DNA of 64,000 nt from Viola odorata (lineage: Eukaryota > Streptophyta > Magnoliopsida > Malpighiales > Violaceae), in the NCBI GenBank assembly GCA_963691705.1, contig OY829545.1:17125569-17189568 (forward strand), given 5' to 3'. The position numbers and the translations under genes were made by a program. Below are positions 50,993-63,260 of this stretch, piece by piece. The notes under the pieces were generated by a model. It was not told where the DNA came from. It did no database searches and worked only from the letters and a program-made list of their open reading frames with translations. Each line of letters opens with the position of its first letter. Position 1 is the first letter of the stretch.

Positions 50993-53044
50993 TACGTTAT
51001 TTGCTTTTTTTAAATGGATTTGTGCGTAAGTTATGTTCGACCATTATTTGTATTTTTTTTCTAAAACGACATTTTTTTGGGATCTCATTTTTTTAGTATT
51101 GTGATAACATGAATCTATAAAACACGAACACTTCAAAACTGGCTTTGTGTCGGTCGGACACCGACACAAAGCCCGACACGACCCGATACATATCTAACAT
51201 AGGTAGACACTTGTAAAAAATAAAAAAATAAAAAAAATTGATATTTTTGGGACACGTGGGATGGGACACGCTGTAAATATGAGTGGACACATTCACAACA
51301 CTTTGGGACACATTAATCCTAATATTTTTTTTCAGAAAAAAAAGTACGACAATTAAAAAAGAATAAATATAATAAAGAAAAACTATGAAAGATACAATAT
51401 TAATTTTCTTTTGTTTCGTTTATTGTAAGACTTTTTCATTTTTCACTTCCTCAATCAGATATGCAGTCGATCTTATTTAATAAAGAGTGAAGATATAATA
51501 ATACTAGAGTTTCTTTATGGAGTTAAAAAGTTTAATTTCCTAGTTAAATTTTTTACATTTGTTTTTAATTTATATATTACGTAATGAAAATATGAATTTC
51601 GAATTTTAGTTAATAATAAGATCTTTTACGTATGCTAGTAGATTTTTTAAAAATAGCATCTACAAAATATTTTTATTGAAGTGATATTTTAATTATTAAA
51701 ATAATTTTTAATATATAAATATATATAATCGACGTGTCTTTAACCGTGTCCTCAATTTTTTTTAAATTTTATAACGACGTCGTATCGTATTTGTGTCCCT
51801 GTGGCTGTTTCCACATGTGCTTCATGGATCTGAATTCTACAAAGAGAGTTCTCACCTAATATTCCTTACAACCTTAAATTATAAAAACACTTATTTATAA
51901 TAATCTATATAAATATTAAAATTACGTGGTGAAATTCTCTTGGAGCCTGTTTGGGATAGTTTCTCAGCAGATTTTATTTTCTGTCACAACTGATCTAAGG
52001 GCTAAAACAACTTCTGACATAAGCATCAAATTTGAAAATTCTACCAGAAACAATTTTGATCAGTAGATCAGTTGTGACAGAAAGAAGAATCCGTTTGGTG
52101 ATCAATCTCAAAGAGGTCCTTGGTGGTTTGAGAGGAAGTCACCTAGGATCTTTAAAACTCTCTCATAATGCCATGTGTCATTATTTTGATACCTTAGAAT
52201 TTAACACATGACAATAAAATAAATAAAAATCTTCCATAACTTAAAAAACATTTTGGTTACTCTATTTAATTAATTTAATTTGTATAATTAATTTTTTTAA
52301 TACAATTTGATTAAAATGATTGCAGTGGAATTTGAAAAGTTACTCTAACATGATCCTCTACATATATAATCTATTAGATGGTGTATACTTTACAAGAACT
52401 AAGGTTAGTCTCATACTTTTTTCAATTTAGTTTTTAATTATTTATTTTATTTTATTTTACAAACACGTATTTAGTTAAGTATAACATAGTATCTTATATA
52501 TTATTAGAAATATTAACAAACTAGATTCAATTCATGGATAATCTATATATCTATACAATATATAAAAGCATGAACTCCATATCACTTTTTTTTTTCTTTT
52601 TAACCTTGATGAATTTAAAAAAAATACTATTTTATACTACCTCCCACGTTGATACTAATATTAGTTTCATCTCTCATTAGCTATTGGAGTCCTAATCATA
52701 ATAATCTTTTAATTTTAATTATATGTATAAATATATATAGTATATACAAATAATATCATTGACATCTGTTCATTTGTGTCTGCTGATTGGTTAAAAATTA
52801 TTCAAATCAAGGCCCATAAAATCAGTTCTGTCAATTACACTACTGTTAACTTCTAAAAATTATGCAAATCAAGGTCAATGGTGCCCCTGATGCCGGGTTT
52901 TTATATTTATAGTTTTTTTTCTTCTAATTAAGAGTCGTCTTTGGATTGTCCGGTTAAACAATTTTCAGTCTTTTTTATCCATAAAATATATACCAAACGT
53001 TGTTATTTCTTTTTTTAAATTAATTTGTGTGATTATTTATGTTT
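50993..53044. other. Intergenic AT-rich region with a fold-back repeat
   Basis: No genes. A block at about 51115-51810 with recurring GTGTCGGACAC-like words may be an old MITE. A fold-back lies at 51978-52083. Confidence 0.5.
51978..52083. repeat. Fold-back repeat with 19-bp perfect arms
   Basis: TTTCTGTCACAACTGATCT (51978-51996) is the exact reverse complement of 52065-52083, with a 68-base loop. Weaker inverted similarity continues outward (CTGTTTGGGATAG against CTCTTTGAGATTG), suggesting an old MITE whose ends are no longer clear. Confidence 0.75.
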
Positions 53045-53053
53045 AATAATTAA

Positions 53054-54567
53054 GGGCAAATGTAAAAAAAGACACCTGCACTCTATTTAATGGATTGATT
53101 TGGTACCTGTACTGATTTTTATTTTTAAAAGGTACTCGCACTTAAAAGGTTGTTCACATTTGGTATCTCACCCTAACACCATCCATCGAAAACCGTTAAC
53201 TATCCGATGTAGCATGACACATTAGCGGCCACATATGTCCTCACTGATGTGGCATGTCACGCAAGCAAAAATAACCCGAACTATTTAAAAAGAGGTCGGG
53301 TTGGCAAGTTGGTTTGGTTAAAATAAAAAGAAACTTGCTGCAAATTGTTCTTAAGATTCAACAACTCCACACTCATCTCCTCCATCGCTCGTTTCCTTTC
53401 ATTCCGAAGAAGCCATATACGAGAGGTCATGTATGGTGCAAGCTTCCATTGGATTTATTAGTGAACCAAAAAGGGTAGATCTAACTTTATTTTGGGTAGA
53501 TCCGCCTGAAAAAGATTGATCTAGTGATGGGAAGAGGAAAAAATAAAGCGGGTGTGATACAAGCGCCGCCGTGCGGGAAGAACAATGGCTGGGTTTTGGA
53601 AGCACGCGAAAGTGGGTAGTCGCCGGAGTTGTTATTATGAAAAGAAAATTGAAACGAAAAAGATTCCTTGATGGGAGTGCCTTCGTCGGTGATAGGTGTG
53701 GGCGAGCTTGGTTGTGGTGGCTATGGAGTCGGTGAGGTGTAGAGGATGAAGATTGGCTAGCACTTGTTATTTTGCTTCTTTTCTTTCTTGCTAACCATGG
53801 GCCCGTTATGGATTACCCCTAATTTCCTAAATTTTTGCATATATACCCGACTTTGCATATTAATAATCCATCAACAACCTATACAAAAACTGTGCCAATT
53901 GATTAGGTTGGTGACGCCGCCGTTGCTTTGGGTGGACGATGACAACACTCTTGTTAAGAGTGAGGAGAAGGTTTGAGTTTGATGATATGGATTTTCTTTT
54001 TTTTCCAGAAAAAAAGAAATGGTAAGTAGTTTTTAAAAATTTTCGATTTAGATCTGATGATGTCTTTTCCTTCTAGAAATGAGTGGTGTAACGACGGTGA
54101 AATATTTCATGACGATGCTAGCATTCAAACGAGAATTTAATTTCATTAAAAGATTTCAATTTTAATTCAACATTACATTTCAGACTTTTGATTAACGAAT
54201 ACTCTTGTTAAAGACTGAGGAAAAGGTTGGAGTTTGATGATATGCGTTTTCTTTATTTAGAAAAAAGAAGAAATGGTAAGTAGTTTTTTCAATTTTTCTT
54301 TTTAGATTTGATGATGCCTCCAACTTGTTGACCCGACCCGTTTTTAAATGGTTCGGGTCATTTTTGCTTGCGTGGCATGACACGTCAGTGACTTACTGAT
54401 GTGTCATGCCATGTCGGAAACTTAACGGTTTTTGATAAACGATGTTAGGGTGAGGTACCAAATGTGAACAACTTTTTGAGTGCGAGTACCTTTTAAAAGC
54501 AAAAATCTGTGCAGGTACCAAATCAATCCATTAAATAGAGTGCAGGTGTCTTTTTTTGCATTTGCCC
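53054..54567. mobile_element. Mutator-like (MULE) element, 1,514 bp, with long terminal inverted repeats
   Basis: The ends GGGCAAATGTAAAAAAAGAC and the inverted partner at 54548-54567 start inverted repeats of about 260 bp (53054 to about 53320 and about 54310 to 54567). The perfect 9-bp duplication AATAATTAA (53045-53053 and 54568-54576) is the Mutator hallmark. There is no transposase. The interior carries GC-richer, gene-like sequence of unknown origin (about 53340-53950) and a direct duplication of about 120 bp. Confidence 0.93.
53945..54318. repeat. Imperfect direct duplication inside the MULE
   Basis: The block at about 53945-54070 (ACTCTTGTTAAGAGTGAGGA, then GTTTGATGATATGGATTTTC and AAATGGTAAGTAGTTTTT) recurs, diverged, at about 54197-54318. 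Confidence 0.8.
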
Positions 54568-54839
54568 AATAATTAATATCAATTGGTTTCTTTTCTCTGC
54601 CCTAAGTAATTCCTCGATCATAAACCAAGATATATTCAACTTCTCCATTATATTTATTAGCGGTAATTAGATTTGGTATTACTTAATTTTTAATTTTTCT
54701 TAGCGGTAATTAGAATTAACCAAGGCATGCAAATTAATAATTATAATGGAGAATTTTTAACTTTTCTAAGCGATAACAAATCTGATAAAGAAAAATGAAA
54801 AGTAAATAGCAATTTGAGTGAGCCGAGCGGAAAAGAAGA

Positions 54840-56535
54840 TGACAGCATATTTTTATGCACGATTTTCTCCCCATTTTCTCACCCATTTAAGGCATGATTC
54901 TGCTAATTTACCCTTATTTTCATTACTTTTGCAGATTTAGGCCTAAAATGGGAGTTTATGCGAAAAGATGCATTTTTGGGGCATTTTGTGCAGTTTTGAG
55001 CTTCAAGACCCAGAGTTGAGGTCCCGAGTCCAAAGCAGCGTTCAAAGTCCCGAATCGGATTCTCCATTCGGGACCCCGAAGGGCAAAGAATGACATTTCC
55101 ACGTGTCATCTCGCCAGAGCTTCCATGTGCCTCCTCTGACACTGTTCCTGCAGTCTGCACTGACCACCAAATACCTACCGCTCTGACCAAGTCAGCCCTT
55201 GAGCCCAGTCCAGACCTACCCAAAGCTGGGAAAATCAGACAGCTTTATGCTTTCTCAGCTTTGTGCTTTAAGGAGCATGGATCCACTTCTTTAGGCTTTC
55301 AATTAATGCATTTTGTCCCTAGTTTTAGGCTGAAGATATTTTGTGCTTAGAGCTCTACTATATAAAGGGCATCTAAGAGTAGTTTAGGCATCTCTTATTA
55401 TCTCTTACATCACACATTACTTAACATAGTTTAGTTAGTTTTAGTTTTCTTAGACTTCTCTCTAGTTCCTCTCTCTAGTTCTTGTTAGCACATTCAACCT
55501 TGCCGCCGGGCTTCAAACGGATTTTTAGTATCAAAGTCTTCTTCCCTTAATCTATTTACTTACTTGTTATGCTTCCTTTAATTATTATTTGTTCATCTTC
55601 AAGCATGAGTAGCTAAATCTTTAGTTCTTGGCAAGGGTAATTCAAGGGTCGCAAGGGCAGATTCGAGGCCTTAATGTGCTTAATACATTCTTGATGCCAT
55701 ATTCAATTATTCATCGTTTTAATTACATCTTTGCATGATTTAATTTGAGGTCTGATCAGCTGATAATTATCTTGTGTAAATGCTGCCATTTATGTGATGA
55801 ATACGGAAGGAAAATTGCATGAAATAAGTAGGCATTTGTTTAGTCTTGACTGCGCTGAAGTGGTCTCGAATAGATAGGGTGGGTAGTTGATTAGAGCAAG
55901 GTCACGAGCCTGACAAACTGAGGGACTTTTTAGCTCTAGATCTGTCTTTTCTTAGCTTCATGGGCAGTTTGAGTATGGCCCTCCCGCATTCGTGCCTGGA
56001 GGGATGGCAAACTGTCAAGACTACCTCATATGTGGAAACGGGGGGTAGTTTCTCTTAAGAGAAAAGTAGGGGATATCCGAGGAATCTGGTCCCCATGTCA
56101 TTTCTATGATGTCTCGAATGGAATATTTCAGTGCTGATGACAATCTGGTCCCGAATGCAACCCGAGGATACCTTTGCTGAGAGCCCTTCTCTATCTGATT
56201 ATTTGTGCTTGTTTCACCTCTGTTTCATTATTTCTGGATTTGTTCACTTACTTGCTTTATTTTATCATTCGGGACCCCCGAATTGACACCTCAAGGTCCC
56301 GAATACTGCTTTCCTAGGTAACAATTGTTAGCTCCCAAATCTGCCTTGGCTAACTTGTTTAGCCAAGTAAACCCCCCCTGATTGTTACTTTTTGTGCATT
56401 TCACCCCCGAATACAGTCAAGACCTTAGATCAGTCTCTCACAATCCCTGTGTTCGAGCCTGACTACCACTGTACACTATATCTCCTGTGCACACACGTTT
56501 TCAGGCACTATAAATCTGTATTTGACTGACGATCA
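54840..56535 (+). repeat. 5' LTR of the Athila-like element (1,696 bp)
   Basis: Begins TGACAGCATATTTTTATGC and ends TTTGACTGACGATCA, three bases before the primer site. The solo LTR on the opposite strand at 26247-27941 has the same ends and length. Confidence 0.92.
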
Positions 56536-56538
56536 AAT

Positions 56539-56556
56539 TGGCGCCGTTGCCGGGGA
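56539..56556 (+). promoter_or_regulatory. Primer-binding site, tRNA-Asp
   Basis: TGGCGCCGTTGCCGGGGA is an exact complement of the 3' end of plant tRNA-Asp (with CCA), typical of Athila-type elements. Confidence 0.9.
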
Positions 56557-56589
56557 TTGTTTCAAGACTGATTTAATTTTCTTGTTTGT

Positions 56590-59500
56590 ATGACCAGGAG
56601 ATCTGCACCCGAATTACTGCCCCTTGATCACGAGCTAGGAAGAACTGAACGAGGACTTCGACGACTGGCACGAGGAAATTCCAATCCTTGTGTTCGGGAC
56701 CTCAAACGTCTTTTTGACCTAGAAGACTATCCAGACCCCGAGAACTTACCCCCGGTCCATCCAGAAGGACCTGACATGGATAATCACGGTCCCGAAGGGA
56801 ATAATATTCCACCACTTCCCCCACCGATCCAGAGCATCGATGAGTTCAATGCCGCCCCCGAGGCCCCGACTAGTTGCATTGTTTGGCCAGTGGTCCCGAA
56901 CGACTGGGAACTCAAGTCTGCAACCATGCATCATCTGCCCCTCTTCCGAGGATTGGCCAAGGAGAATCCCCATCGCCACCTCCAGCAGCTACACTCCATT
57001 TGCGACGCCATGAAGCCCCACAACGTTACTGTCGAGCATGCCAAGCTCTGTGCCTTTATGTGGTCCCTCAAGGACGACGCTCTTGACTAGTTCTATGACT
57101 TGCAGCCGCAATCCATCAATTCATGGGCCGAGATGTCCAAGGCTTTCACGGACAAATACTACCCCGTGTCTATAACAATGGTAACCCGAAAGCAGCTCGT
57201 GTCCATCCTCCAAAAAGACTCGGAAGATCTTGAGCAGTACTATGAGCGGTTTAAAAAGATGCAAGCTTTATGCCCCTCGCATAATCTGTCCGAACACGCC
57301 CTCATGCAATACTTTTGTGAAGGACTCAATGGTCGGGACAAGGCCTTATTGAACGCTGCTGCTAATTGATCCATTACTAGACTTACTCCGGCTGCTGCCA
57401 AGGACACTATTGAGCTCATGGCCAAGAACAACCTCCAGCTCAACAACTCTACTAGCGTTCAAGACGCCCGTTCAGCTGCTATGGAGAATCAATTGGCAGC
57501 CATCACAGGTATGTTGCAAAACATGACTTCGGGACATCCAGTCCAGCTCAAGGCCTGCCAAATCTGTCAGCTTTCAGACCATCCCACGGATGCTTGCCCC
57601 TTTATCCCCGAAGAAATGCCAGTCAACACCGCAGGAGGATTCAATGCCCCGTATGACCCACATCAAAATCAAGGCTGGAAGCAACCTAACTATGGGTGGA
57701 ACAACAACCAGCAAGCCGGACCCAGCCATCAATATGGGCAGAATCCATACGGAAATCACCCCCCTCCTTTCAATATGCAAACTTTCAAGCCCAGACCCAA
57801 TTTTCAGAATTATCAATATCAGAGGCAACCTCCTCCGGACCAGAACTTCACCCTGCAAGCGCCCCCGAATGAGGAATCCTCCCCCGATAAGAAGAAAATC
57901 GCGGAGCTAGAAAAACAGATTCGGACCCTCATGGCCGAAATGAAGGAAGTGAAAAATGGAGGGAGATTTCCAGGGCAGACGGAACCTAACCCGAAGCATG
58001 AGGCGTGTGCCATGAACCTCCGCAGTGGTCTCGAAATCCCTTCTCGTGTCCATCCAGACCCCGAGCCTGCAAAAGACATCCCAACCCCCGAGGCTGAGAC
58101 TGCCGTTCTAGCCCCCGAATGTGAACCGCCTACCAAACAGCCCAAGAAATCTCGATTCGGCGACGCAGCTCTAGACCACTTCTTCTCCAGCAAGAAGTCA
58201 CGATGTAAAAAGAAACAACCCGTTGAGGAAGAAGAATTCTCCTAGGAATTCATAAACAAAGTCTTCGAACCCCCGTTCCCCGAGCGGCTGATCAAAAAGA
58301 AGAAAGAAGAGGAAGATCGGGACATCTTTGAGATGTTTAGCAAGGTCGTCATCAATATTCCGCTCCTCAAGGCCATTAAAAACATGCCTCGATACGCCAA
58401 GTTCTTGAAACAGCTTTGCACCAACAAGAACAAGTTCACCGAGGTGAATCGAATTAGTGTGGGAGCTAACTTGTCCGCCCATATCCAGCGCAAAATTCCA
58501 CCCAAGTGCAAGGACCAGGGCATGTTCACAGTCCCGTGTAGGATTGGGACCATCGATATTGGGAAAGCGATGTGCGATCTGGGAGCTGGAATTAATGTTA
58601 TGCCCTTGACCATCTACAATGGCCTCAGACTCGGGCCCTTGAAGGAAACCACACTCGTAATCCAACTTGCAGACCGTTCGGTGGTATATCCTAAAGGTAT
58701 CATCACGGATGTCCTTGTCCAAATTGGTGAATTCCTATTTCCAGCAGATTTCTATGTTCTCTCCATGGAAAATCCCACGAGCACCAAGTCTTCAGATCTA
58801 CTCCTGGGACGCCCTTTCTTGGCCACTGCACGCGCAGAGATTGACTGCTATGAAGCCTCTATATCCCTCAAATTCGACGGGGAAATCATCCGTTTCAACA
58901 TGCTCGATGCCGGGGTTATTTACCCCATCTCTGATTCTCCGTGGGTTAGCCTCATTCAGGTGGTCCCGAAGAAAACAGGCATCACCATCATTCCAGGTCC
59001 CGAGGGTCTGCCAATCCCCTCCCGAATCCAGAATGGCTGGTGTGTATGCATCGACTACCGACGCTTAAATGAAGCCACCCGAAAAGATCACTTCCCACTG
59101 CCCTTCATAGATCAAATGTTAGAGTGCCTTGCGGGCAAGACGCATTATTGCTGCCTGGATGGGTATTCGGGATTCCACCAGATTCTAGTAGCCCTTGAAG
59201 ACCAGGAGAAGACCACTTTCACATGCCTATTCGAGACCTTTGCTTACAGACGCATGCCCTTCGGGTTATGAAATGCTCTGGCTACATTCCAGAGGTGCAT
59301 GGTCAGCATCTTTTCAGAATTTGTGGAAGAATGCATCGAAGTATTCATGAACGACTTCACGGTTTATGGTAATTCCTTTTCCGAATGCCTCTTGAACTTA
59401 AAGAAAATTCTGCAAAGATGTGTTGAAACTAACCTTGTGCTTAATTTTGAAAAATGTCACTTCATGGTTGACCAAGGGCTTATCTTGGGCCACATCGTGT

Positions 59501-61524
59501 CCCGAAAAGGTATCGAAGTGGACAAAACCAAAATCCAAGCTATCGAGACCTTGCCTTACCCCTCGAATATTCGAGATGTGCGTTCTTTTCTTGGTCATGC
59601 AGGATTTTACAGGAGGTTCATCAAGGACTTCTCCAAGATAGCCCAGCCAATGTGCCAACTGCTACACAAGGATGTGGACTTCATTTTTGATGAAAAGTGC
59701 AAAACGGCATTCGAGACCTTGAAGGCCAAGCTCATTTCTGCTCCTATCATTCAGGCCCCCGACTGGACACTCCCTTTCGAGATCATGTGCGACGCAAGCA
59801 ACCAGGCTTTGGGAGCAGTTCTGGGTCAGAAGAAAGACAAGGAGACGTACGTCATCTACTATACCTCCAAGTTGTTAGATCCAACCCAACAAAACTATAC
59901 GACGACAGAGAAAGAGCTTTTGGCAATTGTCTATGCCCTTGATAAATTTCGGCAGTACATCTTGGGCACCGAAGTGATTGTGTACTCTGATCATTCCGCC
60001 CTTCGATGCCTGCTCAAGAAAACCAATGCGAAACCTAGGCTTATCCGCTGGATCCTCCTACTTCAAGAGTTCAACCTTGCTATCAAGGACAAAAAGGGGA
60101 CTGAGAATTGCGTAGCAGACCACCTCAGTAGGCTCCCGAACCAAGAAGACGACTCCCAAGTAGCCATTCGGGAGACTTTCCCAGATGAGCATCTGTGCTT
60201 AGTTGACACCGCAAAGTTCCCTTGGTTCACGGACATAGCAAATTTTTGTGCCACTGGTGCGCTTCCAGTCAAGGCCTCGAGTGCGGAACACAACCGGATC
60301 CGCAAGCAAGCCAAGTTCTATGTTTGGGACAACCCTTACTTATGGAAGCACTGTTCAAACCAGATCGTTAGGCGCTGTGTCACCATGGATGAGGTCCCAT
60401 CAATCCTCAAGTTCTGCCATTCGACAACGGAAGGGGGACATTTTGCTGCAAAGAAAACCGCACTCAAGGTCCTGGAAGCCGGTCTTTATTGGCCCTCAAT
60501 CTTCAAGGACAGTTATCTATTTTGCGCAACCTTCCCTCGATGCCAAACCATGGGAAACATCGGAGCTCGAAACCAAATGCCCTTGACCAGCATCCTTGCG
60601 TGCGAAATCTTCGATATTTGGGGCATTGACTTCATGGGACCATTCCCGAATTCATTCGGGCATACATACATCCTGCTCGTAGTGGACTATGTCTCCAAAT
60701 GGATTGAAGCCAAGGCCACCAAAACAGACGATTCACGGGTAGTTGCTGATTTTCTCCGGACCCACATCTTTAACCGATTCGGGACCCCTCGAGCTCTCAT
60801 CAGTGATCGGGGGACTCATTTTTGCAATCGGACAGTCGCTTCATTACTTAATAAGTATGGAGTGACTCACCGAGTATCCACAGCTTACCACCCCCAAACC
60901 AATGGGTAAGCTGAGGTCTCGAATCGGGAGATCAAGGCTATTCTCGATAAGACCGTGAATCAGTCAAGAAAAGACTAGAGTCTCAAACTGGGAGACGCGC
61001 TATGGGCCTATCGTACAGCATTCAAGACTCCGATCGGTATGACACCATATCGGTTGGTCTACGGCAAGCCGTGTCATCTTCCAGTCGAGATAGAACACAA
61101 GGCCTTTTGGGCAATCAAGAAGGTCAACATGGACTTAGACTCGGCAGGGAAAGACCGATGTTTGCAAATCCAAGAGCTTGAAGAACTTCGGGGGGATGCC
61201 TATGAAAATTCAATGATCTACAAGGGCAAGACCAAGGCACAGCATGACAAACATCTCGTAGTCAAGAACTTTGCTGTTGGGCAGAAAGTTTTGCTATACA
61301 ACTCAAGACTACGGATTTTCTCGGGAAAGCTCAAGTCCAAATGGACGGGACCATATCAAATCACAGCAGTGTTTGATCATGGGGCTGTTGAAATCTAGAA
61401 TCTGAACAATGGGGAGCCATTCAAGGTGAACGGTCATCGGCTGAAACCCTTCTATGAAGGATTCGAGCCCTCGACTGTCGAAGAAGCAAGGGTCGAGGAC
61501 CCAGCAATCAACGCCCCCGAATGA
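56590..61524 (+). pseudogene. Athila-like gag-pol polyprotein, one frame with seven premature stops
   Basis: A single reading frame of 1,644 codons runs from MTRRSAPELLPLD to the TGA at 61522, interrupted only by in-frame stops at 57088, 57367, 58243, 59269, 60907, 60976 and 61396. Order: gag with a CCHC zinc knuckle (57556-57597, CQICQLSDHPTDAC); retropepsin with CDLGAGINVM (about 58573); reverse transcriptase (about 58930-59660); RNase H ([28 protein letters not shown]; about 59750-60140); integrase with a zinc-binding head (about 60415-60560), core Asp residues in GIDFMGPF and ISDRGTHF, and the Glu region after the stop at 60907. The reverse transcriptase active site reads FMND instead of an x-x-DD form (AAC at 59350-59352), and an integrase zinc-ligand position appears lost. 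Inactive. Confidence 0.93.
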
Positions 61525-62203
61525 GGAAACAACGTCTAGGCCTAGACGATAATCAAGGCCAAATGTGGGGACAGCCCCCGAATTTCTAACCCTCTCTCTC
61601 TTTAATTTTCTTGTCTCTAACTTCTGAGTCTGACATCCTCTTTTCTCTCTTCCCAACACACATTTCTTATCTTCCCTAGGTAGTCTTAATTAATTTTGTC
61701 TATTCTTATTCCCCTTTGTCCCTTGGTTTTATTTTTATTAGAGTCAACTCTAGTTTTTCAAAAATTTTATGCACACTTTTTATGTTACCTAGGTGAAAAT
61801 TAAATTTTCTTTGTCTTCTTTCCTTTGTCTCTCTCCAATTAAATGTCTTGTCCCCTACTTTACTAGCCCCCATTTAATTCTTTTGATTTTATTCCCTTCC
61901 CTCCTATTTTCAAAATCCTAAAAGCTGATTTGCTTTCCCCGATTCCCGTGCAGGTGCAGGTGCAGGCGCACGCTGCCCTTGGAACTGCGCCTCCTCTCCC
62001 ATCGCAACACGTGGCAGACGGAGCCCAAGGAGATCAGTTCCCATCCCTCTCTCCACCTTTCCACGTCGCCCAACCTACTCACCCACGCCACTTAACCGTC
62101 AGACCTTACCCGTTACCCAACCAAAGCCCCCTCATCTCTCCCAATCAAATCAAAACACATCTTTTTCTCTTCTTTCCAAAAACAACATCCTCTCTTCTTC
62201 CTT
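61525..62203 (+). other. Untranslated spacer between pol and the 3' ORF
   Basis: Pyrimidine-rich DNA without a supported gene. It begins with AAATGTGGGGACAGCCCCCG, like the purine-rich motif of Athila-type 3' regions. Confidence 0.5.
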
Positions 62204-63205
62204 ATGGCACGCACAAGCCTCAACCTAAACAAAAATCCCACTTCTCACTCTTCTACTCCCACTCCTACTCCCCTCTCCACCCAAAACCAGCCAAAAACCA
62301 CCACCTCCGACCACTCACCCACCGCCACTGAACCACTCGGATTTGCCTCCTCCGAAGCCACCATAGACTTAGACGAAATCCTCTTCACCACCTCACTCCT
62401 GAAAATGACCAGATCCGGCAAAGTCCACCGCATTCCTCCATCCACCACCGCCGGCAGTAAAAAGAAAACTTCTCCTCCTCCCAGCCCAGTGAACTCTGTC
62501 CCCTTCGATGTCAAGCCCATCGGTTATGTCATCCCATCTGATACCGAGGAGGAGGAGGCAGCCCAAACCAGTTCTAGCCTCCGAGAGGCTAGGAGGGTTG
62601 AGAAGGAAAATGAAGAGCAGTTTCCTTGGGACTCTGATGACCAGCGCGCGGCTGAGGACGACGACGGAGAGGAAGGAGAAGAGGAGGTCGAGCTGAAGGA
62701 GCGGCCTGTTGAGCAAGACGCTCAGGACCCCGAGCATACTACTCAAGGTCCCGAGGACGCTCAAGACGGCCAGGGAGCAGAAGCCGCCACAGAAGGCGAG
62801 GGCGAGATCGACCCACCCAAACCTCCCAGTCCGCCCCCGAAGAAGGCCCAGGGCAAGACCCGAGCGGCAAAGACTGCTCCCAAGGCCTCGGCCTCTAAGC
62901 CCCCGGCTAGTAAGAAACGGAAGCTCCCGACCACTCCCAAGGGCAAGGCAGCCGCGATCGAGACCCCCCGAAAATCCCAGCGAACTGAAGAAGAGGACGA
63001 CAATCTCGAGGACCCCTCGCCTGCTTCGGGATCCAAACCGAGTTACCTGGTAACGGCTGACCTTGATACCTTTAATGAACTGTTCATTTTCAACGATAAG
63101 CCGTCTCTAGATAAGGTCACCTTGATGAATTTCAAGGGGGTAGCCCTGTGTCCTAAGCTAGATATGGCGTTTTATGATAAGATGGGTATTGGGTCCAGAA
63201 TTTAG
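62204..63205 (+). CDS. Extra ORF after pol in the Athila-like element
   Basis: 333 residues in the position where Athila-like elements carry an additional (sometimes called env-like) ORF. The N-terminus is Ser/Thr/Pro-rich. A strongly acidic block follows (DDDGEEGEEEVELKE, about 145-165), then a Pro/Lys/Ala-rich block with nuclear-localisation-like PASKKRKLPTTPKG (about 235-250). The C-terminus is globular (DTFNELFIFNDKPSLDKV, NFKGVALCPKLDMAFYDKMG) and recalls the N-terminus of the plant transposon protein domain found in many such ORFs. There is no signal peptide or transmembrane helix, so a nuclear or nucleic-acid-binding role looks likelier than an envelope. The frame stops at a TAG at 63203, and similar coding seems to continue to the hAT insertion at 63261. 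Confidence 0.6.
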   Translation: MARTSLNLNKNPTSHSSTPTPTPLSTQNQPKTTTSDHSPTATEPLGFASSEATIDLDEILFTTSLLKMTRSGKVHRIPPSTTAGSKKKTSPPPSPVNSVPFDVKPIGYVIPSDTEEEEAAQTSSSLREARRVEKENEEQFPWDSDDQRAAEDDDGEEGEEEVELKERPVEQDAQDPEHTTQGPEDAQDGQGAEAATEGEGEIDPPKPPSPPPKKAQGKTRAAKTAPKASASKPPASKKRKLPTTPKGKAAAIETPRKSQRTEEEDDNLEDPSPASGSKPSYLVTADLDTFNELFIFNDKPSLDKVTLMNFKGVALCPKLDMAFYDKMGIGSRI

Positions 63206-63260
63206 AAGTTGGTTAGTGGCATAGGTTGGGAAAGTTTCTTTTATATGGATCAGCCTACAT

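Larger units (their letters stand above)
54840..63260 (+). mobile_element. Athila-like Ty3/gypsy element, 5' LTR to 3' ORF, interrupted by a hAT insertion
   Basis: The 5' LTR (54840-56535) is related to the solo LTR at 26247-27941. It is followed by a tRNA-Asp primer site, a single-frame gag-pol and an extra ORF after pol, the layout of Athila-like elements. The 3' LTR is not in the window; the element is cut at 63261 by a hAT element and probably continues beyond it. The presumed target duplication GAAGA (54835-54839) cannot be confirmed without the other end. Confidence 0.92.

Noticed and set aside
51115..51810. GTGTCGGACAC-like words at both ends, considered as a MITE
   Set aside because: Inverted ends could not be aligned well and no duplication was found.
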